The notes under the pieces are model-generated. The model had not been told where the DNA came from, searched no databases, and saw only the letters and a list, made by a program, of their open reading frames with translations. Below, one piece after another: positions 1 through 5,376 of a stretch of DNA of 5,376 bases. Every line of letters starts with the position of its first letter. The first letter of the stretch is position 1. The stretch covers positions 1-5,376 of the forward strand of contig DCAW01000001.1 of assembly GCA_002313895.1 (NCBI GenBank), given 5' to 3'. Made by a program: the position numbers and the translations under genes. This DNA is from Dehalococcoidia bacterium UBA1123 (GTDB lineage Bacteria; Chloroflexota; Dehalococcoidia; Lucifugimonadales; UBA1123).

Positions 1-1
1 T

Positions 2-822
2 AAAAACCGGTTCATCGAAGCCAATGGGCTGAAACTTCACTACAACGAGTGGTCAACCAAAGGTCCGCCGCTGGTGTTTCTGCATGGGGTGACCGACTCT
101 AGCGCCTCTTGGGACGCCATCGCCCCGAGTTTCGTTGATGACTACCGGGTGATGGCCTGTGAGGCCACGGTCAGTCCGACAAGCCCGCCACTGGCTACTC
201 CTGGAAGTCTGACCACGCCAAGGACATTTCGGCCTTCATCACAGAGCAATTGGACGAGCCTGCCATCGTCGTGGGCCACTTGCTGGGCGCGGTGGTCAGC
301 GCCCCTGTGGCTGTTCAGGCGGGCAAGGCAGTGCGCGCCATCGTCAGGGAAGACCCGCCAGCCTTCATCGACGATGATCACATGCGCCCCCGGTTCGCGT
401 CCAAACTCCCAATGAAAGCGCTGCCTGTCGATGACTGGGTCGAGGAATTGACGAAGACCATGAAAATGGCCCGCGATGCGGCAGAGGTCCGAGCGGAGAA
501 ACTTGGGAATATGAGCGAGAGCGTCATGACCGTGGCCTTCGAAGGAGGCTCGATCTACAATCCCGAAGATTTGCTGTCCAAGGTAGATTGCCCAACTCTG
601 GTCATCATCGGCAACGTATCCAAGGGTGGCGTGGTGGACTGGACTGGTCGCGCGAGGCTTCAGCGGCTTCTCAAAGGCTCGAAAATCCTGGAACGGCCCG
701 ATGTCGGTCACGGCATCCACGCAGAGGCGCCCGACCGCTTCATCGCAACGGTTTCAGACTTCTCCGAGGTTTGTCTTAGCATGCGCACATTGGCTATAAT
801 GGGCGGCATCTTCATAAGCTAA
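2..822 (+). pseudogene. Decayed alpha/beta-hydrolase gene, 5' end outside the window
   Basis: The 5' part reads in frame 2 from the window edge (ANGLKLHYNEW, then LVFLHGVTDSSASWDAIAP), which is the beta-strand and oxyanion HG region of an alpha/beta hydrolase. At about 158-165 the match leaves this frame after VMAC and continues in frame 1 with GHGQSDKPATGYSW, the usual RGHGxSDKP segment. Frame 1 has a TGA at 160-162, so a simple upstream start does not explain it. The missing D-L-R codons suggest that about 7 nt were lost (1 or 4 would also fit the frame). The second part keeps the fold (VVGHLLGAVVS, RAIVREDPPAF, CPTLVIIGN, DVGHGIHAEAP). The nucleophile elbow GHSxG is GHLLG, so serine is replaced by leucine (TCG to TTG would be one change). 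The likely base histidine remains in GHGIH. GN stands after the beta7-like strand where acidic residues are common. Frame loss plus nucleophile loss argue for a pseudogene. A sequencing error could explain the frameshift but not the leucine. Confidence 0.8.
771..800 (+). promoter_or_regulatory. Sigma70-type promoter for the aminotransferase unit
   Basis: TTGTCT (771-776) and a perfect TATAAT (795-800) are separated by 18 nt. The predicted transcription start is near 806-808, giving a leader of about 30 nt that contains only the ribosome binding site. The promoter lies within the last codons of the broken hydrolase frame, whose odd final residues (from CLSMRT onward) are encoded by it. The short leader leaves no room for an attenuator or riboswitch. 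The boxes are seen directly; activity is inferred. Confidence 0.65.
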
Positions 823-826
823 GGAG
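821..826 (+). promoter_or_regulatory. Shine-Dalgarno site of the aminotransferase gene
   Basis: AAGGAG lies 10 nt before the ATG at 837, slightly longer than the ideal spacer. It overlaps the TAA (820-822) that ends the hydrolase frame. It is the clearest ribosome binding site in the window and supports the ATG at 837. Confidence 0.7.
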
Positions 827-836
827 TCGTTACATC

Positions 837-1766
837 ATGCCTCAAGAAATGGCCTTTTTCCGCGGAAACATAGTTCCTATTTCTGAGGCCAAGGTAAGTG
901 TAATGACCCACGCTCTGCACTACGGCACCGCAGTATTTGAGGGCGTTCGCGGAAACTGGAACGAGGCCCAGAACAAGCTCTTCGTGTTCAGAATGGCCGA
1001 GCATTACGACCGCCTGCTCCAGGGTTGCCGCATGATGCTGATGGATATTCCGTACAACACAGAGGACTTGTGCAACATCACCATCGAGCTTCTTCAGAGT
1101 TGCGGATACAAGCAGGACCTGTACATCCGACCTCTGGCGTACAAAAGCCAGGAGCTAGTCGCGAATCTGCGGCTTCAAGACCTCGACAGCGATTTCACCC
1201 TTATGGCCGTGCCCTTCGGAGCGTACATCGACGCTGAGGGTGCCATCGACTGCACAACTTCATCGTGGAGGCGCATCGACGACACCATCATCCCTCCCAG
1301 AGTCAAAATCTCGGGTCACTACGTCAACAGCATTCTTGCCAAGACCGAGGCGACGCTGGCAGGGTTCGACGAGGCCATCATGCTCACGCAGGATGGCGAT
1401 GTGTCTGAAGGCTCCGGCGAGAACCTGTTCATGGTCGTCAACGGGTCGATCTTCACGCCACCAGTGGCCGACAACAACCTGACCGGCATCACCCGCGACT
1501 CGGCTATCACGTTGGCAAAAGACCTTTTGGGAATCGAGGTCGTGGAGCGCAGGATTCGACGCAGCGAGCTTTACCTGTGCGACGAAGTATTCCTCACAGG
1601 CACAGCGGCCCACATCACGCCCGTCGGATCGCTGGATCGTCGGCCCATCGGCGAGGGCGGCGTCGGCCCGATTGCCACGAAGCTGCGCGACGCGTATGTG
1701 GAGGTAATAAAGGGTGACAACCCTGACTACATCCGCTGGTGCACCGAAGTGCCTTTAGAGGGCTAG
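837..1766 (+). CDS. ilvE: Branched-chain amino acid aminotransferase (class IV, PLP-dependent)
   Basis: A 309-residue cytosolic fold-type IV aminotransferase expected to exchange the amino group between glutamate and the 2-keto acids of leucine, isoleucine and valine, the last step of their synthesis. The length is typical for IlvE. Visible landmarks are HYGTAVFEGVR (28-38), R59 in HYDRLL, YIRPLAY (96-102), the probable Schiff-base lysine K157 in PPRVKISG, the cofactor-contacting EGSGENLF (191-198), the phosphate-side LTGITRDS (215-222 region) and TGTAAHITPV (254-263). YGTAVFEG and GTAAxITPV favour a branched-chain enzyme over D-alanine aminotransferase or aminodeoxychorismate lyase, though the exact substrate range is inferred. 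The start is set by AAGGAG and the upstream promoter. The next gene begins 25 nt downstream without a convincing terminator, so this is probably the first gene of a three-gene unit. All catalytic landmarks are intact. Confidence 0.93.
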   Translation: MPQEMAFFRGNIVPISEAKVSVMTHALHYGTAVFEGVRGNWNEAQNKLFVFRMAEHYDRLLQGCRMMLMDIPYNTEDLCNITIELLQSCGYKQDLYIRPLAYKSQELVANLRLQDLDSDFTLMAVPFGAYIDAEGAIDCTTSSWRRIDDTIIPPRVKISGHYVNSILAKTEATLAGFDEAIMLTQDGDVSEGSGENLFMVVNGSIFTPPVADNNLTGITRDSAITLAKDLLGIEVVERRIRRSELYLCDEVFLTGTAAHITPVGSLDRRPIGEGGVGPIATKLRDAYVEVIKGDNPDYIRWCTEVPLEG

Positions 1767-1791
1767 CCGAGGCTGGCCCTCCTCGCATCGA

Positions 1792-2232
1792 ATGTTCACC
1801 TTTGCGACTGATTACTACCTGTGCGTCCTGATAGCCGCCATCGGCGTGCTTCAGATCGCATTCTCCATCGGGAAGATTCGCGGCTTGCTGATATTCAAAT
1901 CGCCGATCATCGCCCGTGGAGGCGGTCTCGCGCTGGCTGTGGCGGCGTTCATCTGGTTCTTCAGCACAGGAACTCGCAACATCAACGACTACGAGGGAGG
2001 ACTGGACGCCAACACTCAGGCGCTTTTCTTCTTCTTCGGGGCGTTCAGCGCCGTGGTTGTGACATTTGTAGTGGCATCCATAGTCAACTATCGCATGGCA
2101 GGGCCGACTGCGTCCCGTGACGCGGGTCTCGATGCAGTTCGGGACACCAACTACGCGAAGGCGCTGGCCCGAAGTCTCTCATACTGGTGGAAGAATTGGC
2201 GCACGCAGACGAAAGACTATTTCTCTGGCTGA
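1792..2232 (+). CDS. Small three-helix membrane protein of unknown function
   Basis: I do not recognise a family for this 146-residue protein. Three hydrophobic segments are visible at about 8-26, 44-59 and 75-98. The loop after helix 1 is basic (GKIRGLLIFKSPIIAR), the loop after helix 2 is acidic (NINDYEGGLD), and the tail is mixed with a basic start. By the positive-inside rule the N-terminus would be outside and the last ~45 residues cytoplasmic. The tail contains an aromatic-basic stretch (SYWWKNWRTQTKDYF) that could lie along the membrane. No catalytic motif or signal-peptide cleavage site is evident. No good ribosome binding site precedes the ATG, so translation may depend on coupling with ilvE 25 nt upstream. 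Its 3' end overlaps the PAP2 gene by up to 46 nt, suggesting joint expression and possibly a joint envelope role (inference). Confidence 0.72.
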   Translation: MFTFATDYYLCVLIAAIGVLQIAFSIGKIRGLLIFKSPIIARGGGLALAVAAFIWFFSTGTRNINDYEGGLDANTQALFFFFGAFSAVVVTFVVASIVNYRMAGPTASRDAGLDAVRDTNYAKALARSLSYWWKNWRTQTKDYFSG

Positions 2233-2777
2233 ACGGATTCGTTGGCACGATTCCGGCTCTGGATCGTGTCGTCACATGGCTGGTCAGTGACTACCTGATT
2301 CCAGTGACTCTTGCCCTGGCTCTGGTGATGATGTGGTTCATCAAAACCGACAAAGACACCAGAGAGAGACACCAAATCGGAGTCTTCGTCGCGCTGACGG
2401 CTATGGCTCTGTCCAGCCTAGGCGTGTTCATCGTCAACGCTATGTACTTTCGGCCTCGACCTTTCGAGAGCCTGGACGCAACACTCCTGTTCTATCGACC
2501 AACCGATTCGTCGTTCCCGTCCAACGCGGCGGCGGCGGTGTTCGGCATCGCCTTCGCAGTCTGGGGCGTGAACCGTCGGATAGGCTCCATGTTCATCGCG
2601 GCGGCGGCAGTGTATGGCTTCTCGCGAGTCTATGCGGGAGTCCATTACCCCCTGGACATCGTAGCCTCGGCCCTCATCGCGGCGCCGGTCGCTTGGCTAA
2701 CCTTCAGACTCCGTGACTTGCTCATGCCCATCATCAGACTGGTAATGAAGGCAGTCAGGATTTTGTGTCTGGCATGA
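2187..2777 (+). CDS. PAP2-superfamily membrane phosphatase, undecaprenyl-diphosphatase-like (BcrC type)
   Basis: An integral membrane protein of up to 196 residues with hydrophobic segments near 32-52, 65-84, 114-127, 132-145 and 157-173. The PAP2 signature is present in order: FRPRPF (88-93) as motif 1, SFPSN (109-113) as motif 2, and SRVYAGVHYPLD (146-157), a perfect SRx5Hx3D motif 3 with nucleophile H153 and supporting D157. RPRPF and SFPSN resemble BcrC-like enzymes that dephosphorylate undecaprenyl diphosphate to recycle the cell-wall lipid carrier; other lipid phosphates are possible. Oddities: the lysine of Kx6RP is N84, and the histidine of PSGH is A114, where a general-acid histidine is expected. 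The start is uncertain: GTG 2187 has no ribosome binding site, while TTG 2196 follows GGTGG by 5 nt and would give 193 residues. Either start lies inside the preceding gene, implying coupled translation. Confidence 0.85.
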   Translation: MEELAHADERLFLWLNGFVGTIPALDRVVTWLVSDYLIPVTLALALVMMWFIKTDKDTRERHQIGVFVALTAMALSSLGVFIVNAMYFRPRPFESLDATLLFYRPTDSSFPSNAAAAVFGIAFAVWGVNRRIGSMFIAAAAVYGFSRVYAGVHYPLDIVASALIAAPVAWLTFRLRDLLMPIIRLVMKAVRILCLA

Positions 2778-2890
2778 TGGCTGATACCTGAATCCAAAAT
2801 ACCTGCACCCTCGACAGTCTCAACCGTGTTCACATTTCGCAGCTACCAAAACGGGCAGATGAACGACTGAAATTCCAGATCAACTCACAC
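2778..2890. other. Convergent intergenic stretch
   Basis: This 113-nt gap separates the 3' ends of the PAP2 gene (plus) and the HIT gene (minus). It must receive transcription from both sides, so a bidirectional terminator would be expected. I find only weak, widely spaced complementary pairs (for example GGATT near 2758 with AATCC near 2792) and no GC-rich stem followed by a T run on either strand. Termination may be factor-dependent or transcripts may overlap. No small gene is evident. Confidence 0.5.
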
Positions 2891-3244
2891 CTAATGCTCC
2901 AGCGGGTTACGGACGTAGAGGCCGAGATGCACGCCGCCTATGACGTGGAGGTGGCCGTGGTGTTGGCTCTGGACGGCGTCGGCGCCGAAGTTGGCGAGGA
3001 CTCGGTATCCGCGAGGGCAGTGCTCGTCGCCTAGTTCGACGGCTTTCTGTCCCATGCGGCCCAGCAGGTCGCCGCTTTGCCACACTTCCTCCTGGGTCAT
3101 GTGGACTTTTGGGATTATGAGAAGCATCACGGGGACCCAGTTTAGCTGGTTGTGGAACACGAGGATTTCGCCGTCCTCGTACACTTTGCGTATAGGTAGG
3201 TTGCCCGCGACTAGCTGGCAGAACGTGCAATACTGAGAGGTCAT
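2891..3244 (-). CDS. HIT-family nucleotide hydrolase/transferase
   Basis: A 117-residue cytosolic histidine-triad protein. HIT enzymes act on nucleoside phosphoramidates, AMP-lysine adducts or dinucleoside polyphosphates; the substrate here cannot be told from sequence. The triad is H96-G-H98-L-H100-V-I in SQHHGHLHVIGG, with H98 the expected nucleophile. CTFC (C6, C9), H48 in IPKVH and a later histidine match the zinc site of HINT-like members. NFGADAVQSQ before the triad is the usual substrate-loop region, and the length fits the family. I chose the ATG at 3244, 4 nt after the stop of the upstream ATPase gene, because it places CTFC close to the N-terminus as usual. An ATG at 3289 would add 15 residues and overlap the ATPase gene by 41 nt. 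No strong ribosome binding site is seen, so reinitiation after the ATPase stop is likely. It is the last gene of the minus-strand unit. Confidence 0.9.
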   Translation of the reverse strand: MTSQYCTFCQLVAGNLPIRKVYEDGEILVFHNQLNWVPVMLLIIPKVHMTQEEVWQSGDLLGRMGQKAVELGDEHCPRGYRVLANFGADAVQSQHHGHLHVIGGVHLGLYVRNPLEH

Positions 3245-3248
3245 ACGG

Positions 3249-4667
3249 CTAGCGGGAAGCCTTTCGCTGGCCTCGCTTGCTTCCGCCACGAACCTTGACT
3301 CGGAAATCCGGGGCGTCCATGTGAATGAGCATGCTGACCGAAGGGTCGCGAACGCGGGAGGTTATGGGACCGCTCTCGCCGGTCACGTCGATGGAACTGG
3401 ACGTGATGATGGTCGGCAGTCGGGCGTTGTGACGGTGGACGATTATCTGGTACAGCTTCTCTACCGCCCAGGGGGTGTTCTGCTCCTGTCCCAGGTCGTC
3501 CAGGATGAGCAGAGGCGTGTTCTTGACCTGCTGGAACACCCGGTCGAAGGACATGCCGCTCTCGTGATCGAAAGCGTAGCGTCGCAGGTCTTCTAGTAGC
3601 TCCGGCACGAAGGCGAAGAACACGGGTTGGCCCCTCTGCAGTCTCGCTGATGCTATGGCGACGGCCAGATGAGTCTTGCCTACGCCGGTGCCTCCCAGCA
3701 ACGTCAGCCAGCCATCGGGATCACGAGCGTACGCCTGAGCCGCGTTGAATGCGGCCTCAAGGCTTGCTCGCTCGTGGGCCGCCGGGCTATTGCCTCGTGT
3801 GCTGAAGCTCTCGAAGCTCATCTGCTTCAGCATCTGAGGTGCGATGCGCCCGACCTGATGGGCCGGGCTTTGCAAACGGCTTCGGGTCTCCAGAACTCGG
3901 CATAGGCCAGTGTTTTGAATCCGGCTGGCGAGGTAGGGGTCCAGGTCGTCAAGTTCGGTGGCCGTGGTGATGACAGTGGGAAGCTCTCCCGCGGTGCGGT
4001 GATTGAAAATCTGCTGGAGCTTTTCCTGTGCCCAGGGCGTGGCGCTTTGAGCGCCAAGGCCGTCGAGAATGAGCAGCGGAGCGGTCAGCACCTGATCAAA
4101 CAGGTCGGAGTACGTGATGTCGCTGGTGGGCGCATAACTGGCTCTCAGATGATCGAGAAGGTCGGGGACATGAACGAAGAAGACGGGCCTGCCGCTGTCG
4201 ATGCACATATTGGCTATCGCCGCCGCCAGATGAGTCTTGCCTGATCCGTGAGGCCCTACCAGAGCCAGCCAGCCCGACGGCTCCTCGGCGTAGGCCTTAG
4301 ACACAGCAACCGCGGCGCTGAAAAGGTGCTGGCTCTCGGGGTCCTGCGCTCGGCCCTGGATTTCCAGGGTGTCGAAGGTCAGACGAGTCAGGTAGCCCAG
4401 GTTGCTGTACCGCCTGAGCCTCTCAGAGCGTTCCCCAACGGTATTGTTGGCCTGGCATGTGCATGCGACCACCTGCCCAAAATCAGGATGCCCTACGGGA
4501 ACGTCAGGAGTCAGCCAGCCCCGACCCTGACAGTTTGGACAGACCTCTTCAACTTCCACGGGGTAAACTTCGCCCGTGTTGGAGCCATTGTCAGACCTTC
4601 CGCCGTTCCCGTTGGAAACGCGTTTAGTATCGGACAGCTTTTTTAGAATATCGCCCAGGTTTTCCAT
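3249..4667 (-). CDS. Tandem DnaC/IstB-type AAA+ ATPase with N-terminal zinc motif, putative helicase loader
   Basis: A 472-residue protein with two full DnaC/IstB-like ATPase modules. Order: a low-complexity N-terminus rich in G, N and S (about 17-32); a zinc motif CPNC (C43, C46) and CTC (C69, C71); module 1 (about 91-265) and module 2 (about 277-458); and a basic tail. Module 1 has Walker A GPHGSGKT (138-145), Walker B-like LLILDG (198-203) and ASR (247-249). Module 2 has GGTGVGKT (325-332), LLILDD (386-391), TSR (436-438) and APDFR (452-456). Residues 132-175 and 319-362 align without gaps, 26 of 44 identical by hand count. The second Walker B acidic residue is glycine in module 1. DnaC/DnaI-like proteins load the replicative helicase; the neighbouring DnaD-like gene makes that the best guess over an IstB transposition helper, as no IstA or insertion-sequence ends are present. 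GAAGG lies 8 nt before the ATG, and the start overlaps the DnaD-like gene by 44 nt. Confidence 0.92.
   Translation of the reverse strand: MENLGDILKKLSDTKRVSNGNGGRSDNGSNTGEVYPVEVEEVCPNCQGRGWLTPDVPVGHPDFGQVVACTCQANNTVGERSERLRRYSNLGYLTRLTFDTLEIQGRAQDPESQHLFSAAVAVSKAYAEEPSGWLALVGPHGSGKTHLAAAIANMCIDSGRPVFFVHVPDLLDHLRASYAPTSDITYSDLFDQVLTAPLLILDGLGAQSATPWAQEKLQQIFNHRTAGELPTVITTATELDDLDPYLASRIQNTGLCRVLETRSRLQSPAHQVGRIAPQMLKQMSFESFSTRGNSPAAHERASLEAAFNAAQAYARDPDGWLTLLGGTGVGKTHLAVAIASARLQRGQPVFFAFVPELLEDLRRYAFDHESGMSFDRVFQQVKNTPLLILDDLGQEQNTPWAVEKLYQIIVHRHNARLPTIITSSSIDVTGESGPITSRVRDPSVSMLIHMDAPDFRVKVRGGSKRGQRKASR
3664..3681 (-). repeat. Exact 18-nt direct repeat, copy in ATPase module 2
   Basis: AGGCAAGACTCATCTGGC on the minus strand encodes the GKTHLA end of the second Walker A. 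The same 18 bases occur at 4225-4242, offset by 561 nt, exactly 187 codons. It is a remnant or conserved core of the internal gene duplication, not a mobile element. Confidence 0.85.
4225..4242 (-). repeat. Exact 18-nt direct repeat, copy in ATPase module 1
   Basis: Partner of the repeat at 3664-3681, encoding GKTHLA of the first Walker A with the same codons except the third base of the alanine codon just beyond the repeat. Flanking bases differ between copies. Confidence 0.85.
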
Positions 4668-5310
4668 GGCCTCTGCCTTCGTGTTCCCATCGTTCCAGTA
4701 TGCGGGAGATGTATCTCCAGCTTCGTTTGTTGAGTCCCACAGCCTCTCTTATGGCTTCAGATATCCACTCGACGGGGTATAGCTCTTCGGCCTCCCGCAG
4801 TTCGTCGGCGATCATGGGACTGAGCATGCCAACGTTCTGTTCGTATAGAGCGAATATGTTCGGCGTGTCTTCCGGCTCAACCCACGGTTCGGACACCGGA
4901 AGTGGGCTAACTTGTGTCGCGCCTTCAGCGATTTTCTCCAGGGTCGTTCGGTTGACTTCGGTGTTGAGGGTGAACAGTTGCTGACGAGCGCCGCTCTCCT
5001 CCACCGACGCCACAGCGATTGTGCCACGACGAACGGCTTTCGCCATTCCCTGCTCGATACTCTGGGAGGCGGAATCCCCGTCCTGACCCAACGAGCGAGT
5101 CAGTGTCCGGTCAGCCTGAAGCTCACCGAGAGTGACGAATCGGGGATGCCCCTTCTTAACGTGAAGCATCGCAATGACCCGCAGTGTGCATTTCAACTCT
5201 GCGAGGTCGTCTATTTCTTCTAGGAGAGATTCGAGCAGCGGCGCAGGGACAGGCACGTACCGCACCTTGCGCGGAAAGCCTTTGTATATTGTGTCTTTGG
5301 GATTATTCAT
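4624..5310 (-). CDS. DnaD-domain primosome/replication initiation protein
   Basis: A 228-residue protein with two parts. Residues about 10-120 (GFPRKVRYVPVPAPLLESLL, RFVTLGEL, SQSIEQGMAKAVRRGTIAV) look like the winged-helix N-terminal half of Chloroflexota DnaD-like proteins. After a proline- and acid-rich linker (about 130-148), residues 151-211 form a DnaD C-terminal domain: FALYEQNVGMLSPMIADEL, then YPVEWISEAIREAV, ending with YISRILERW (200-208), the conserved YxxxIxxxW motif that contributes to DNA binding in DnaD. The basic tail (KPGRYSKKAVR) could also contact DNA. DnaD acts with DnaB and DnaI in Firmicutes to remodel origins and load the helicase; a similar role here is inferred from the downstream loader-like ATPase. 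I chose the ATG at 5310 over TTG at 5316. No clear ribosome binding site is seen, but the start overlaps the stop of an upstream frame. Its 3' end overlaps the ATPase gene by 44 nt. Confidence 0.9.
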   Translation of the reverse strand: MNNPKDTIYKGFPRKVRYVPVPAPLLESLLEEIDDLAELKCTLRVIAMLHVKKGHPRFVTLGELQADRTLTRSLGQDGDSASQSIEQGMAKAVRRGTIAVASVEESGARQQLFTLNTEVNRTTLEKIAEGATQVSPLPVSEPWVEPEDTPNIFALYEQNVGMLSPMIADELREAEELYPVEWISEAIREAVGLNKRSWRYISRILERWEHEGRGHGKPGRYSKKAVRY

Positions 5311-5376
5311 CAACAATCAATCTGTCATGCTTCGGCTGCGGACTCAGAAAGGCCATTGATTTGAGGCCTGAAATCC
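5303..5376 (-). CDS. Possible C-terminal end of an upstream gene, cut by the window edge
   Basis: On the minus strand only one frame stays open from the window edge: about 24 codons ending ...PKHDRLIVDE and TAA at 5305-5303. The stop overlaps the start of the DnaD-like gene in ATGAATAA, an 8-nt overlap typical of coupled genes, and the DnaD-like gene otherwise lacks a ribosome binding site. The other two frames meet TGA within the segment. The peptide is too short to assign to a family, and a chance open frame remains possible. Confidence 0.35.
   Translation of the reverse strand, partial: ISGLKSMAFLSPQPKHDRLIVDE

Noticed and set aside
142..720. A 192-codon open frame antisense to the hydrolase pseudogene
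   Set aside because: It mirrors the codon structure of the sense gene, has no recognisable domain, and the sense strand clearly shows alpha/beta-hydrolase motifs.
1768..1785. Possible terminator hairpin between ilvE and the membrane protein gene (CGAGG / CCTCG)
   Set aside because: Only a 5-bp stem with an 8-nt loop and no T run; the 25-nt gap is more likely an intra-operon spacer.
2333..2716. Alternative-frame open frame inside the PAP2 gene
   Set aside because: The translation is rich in R, H and G, typical of a shifted frame in GC-rich DNA; the PAP2 motifs are in the other frame.
2778..2890. Bidirectional terminator or small RNA between the convergent units
   Set aside because: No stable stem plus T tract on either strand and no promoter-like boxes that I could defend.
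3245..3289. Upstream ATG at 3289 for the HIT gene
   Set aside because: It adds 15 residues with no homology to HIT N-termini and a 41-nt overlap; the ATG at 3244 puts CTFC close to the N-terminus and sits 4 nt after the ATPase stop.
4248..4646. Open frames on the plus strand opposite the tandem ATPase (also 3321-3596 and 3915-4244)
   Set aside because: Their translations are arginine/glycine/serine-rich shadows with no domain, opposite a strongly supported gene.
3249..4667. IstB transposition helper of an IS21-like element
   Set aside because: There is no IstA transposase, no terminal inverted repeats and no target duplication in view, and the partner gene is DnaD-like. The zinc motif and tandem modules also do not fit IstB.
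5311..5316. TTG codons at 5316 and 5313 as starts of the DnaD-like gene
   Set aside because: An ATG follows immediately at 5310 and no ribosome binding site favours the TTGs.

Overview
The window looks like a piece of chromosome from a Chloroflexota-type bacterium, possibly Dehalococcoidia/SAR202-like. The main basis is the replication gene pair on the minus strand: a DnaD-domain protein followed by a DnaC/IstB-type ATPase with an N-terminal CxxC...CxC zinc motif. The wording of both proteins resembles what I remember of Chloroflexota homologues. This placement is family knowledge plus inference, not a search result. The DNA is moderately GC-rich, gene-dense and free of mobile elements, RNA genes or CRISPR arrays. 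No stretch over 300 bases lacks a gene.

Plus strand, left to right. The window opens inside a decayed alpha/beta-hydrolase gene (2-822), which has a frameshift near 158-165 and a leucine in place of the nucleophile serine. Its last codons overlap a good sigma70-type promoter (771-800, perfect TATAAT) that should drive the next transcription unit: a class IV branched-chain aminotransferase (ilvE-like, 837-1766), a small three-helix membrane protein of unknown function (1792-2232), and a PAP2-family membrane phosphatase (2187-2777). The last two genes overlap by up to 46 nt.

Minus strand, right to left. The end of an unidentified reading frame (5376-5303) overlaps the start of a DnaD-like primosome gene (5310-4624). 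That gene overlaps by 44 nt a gene for a 472-residue protein with two complete, tandemly repeated DnaC/IstB-type AAA+ modules (4667-3249). A HIT-family nucleotide hydrolase/transferase gene (3244-2891) follows after 4 nt. The tight packing suggests one operon with translational coupling. The DnaD-like protein and tandem ATPase are the likely pair for remodelling origins or loading the replicative helicase.

The two units converge on a 113-nt intergenic stretch (2778-2890) with no clear terminator. The most interesting item is the tandem ATPase. It is duplicated over its full AAA+ unit with a 187-residue register, carries zinc ligands only before copy one, and has a Walker B motif that is DD in the second copy but DG in the first. 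Next are the PAP2 protein lacking two of the usual catalytic residues and the hydrolase pseudogene whose tail overlaps a promoter.
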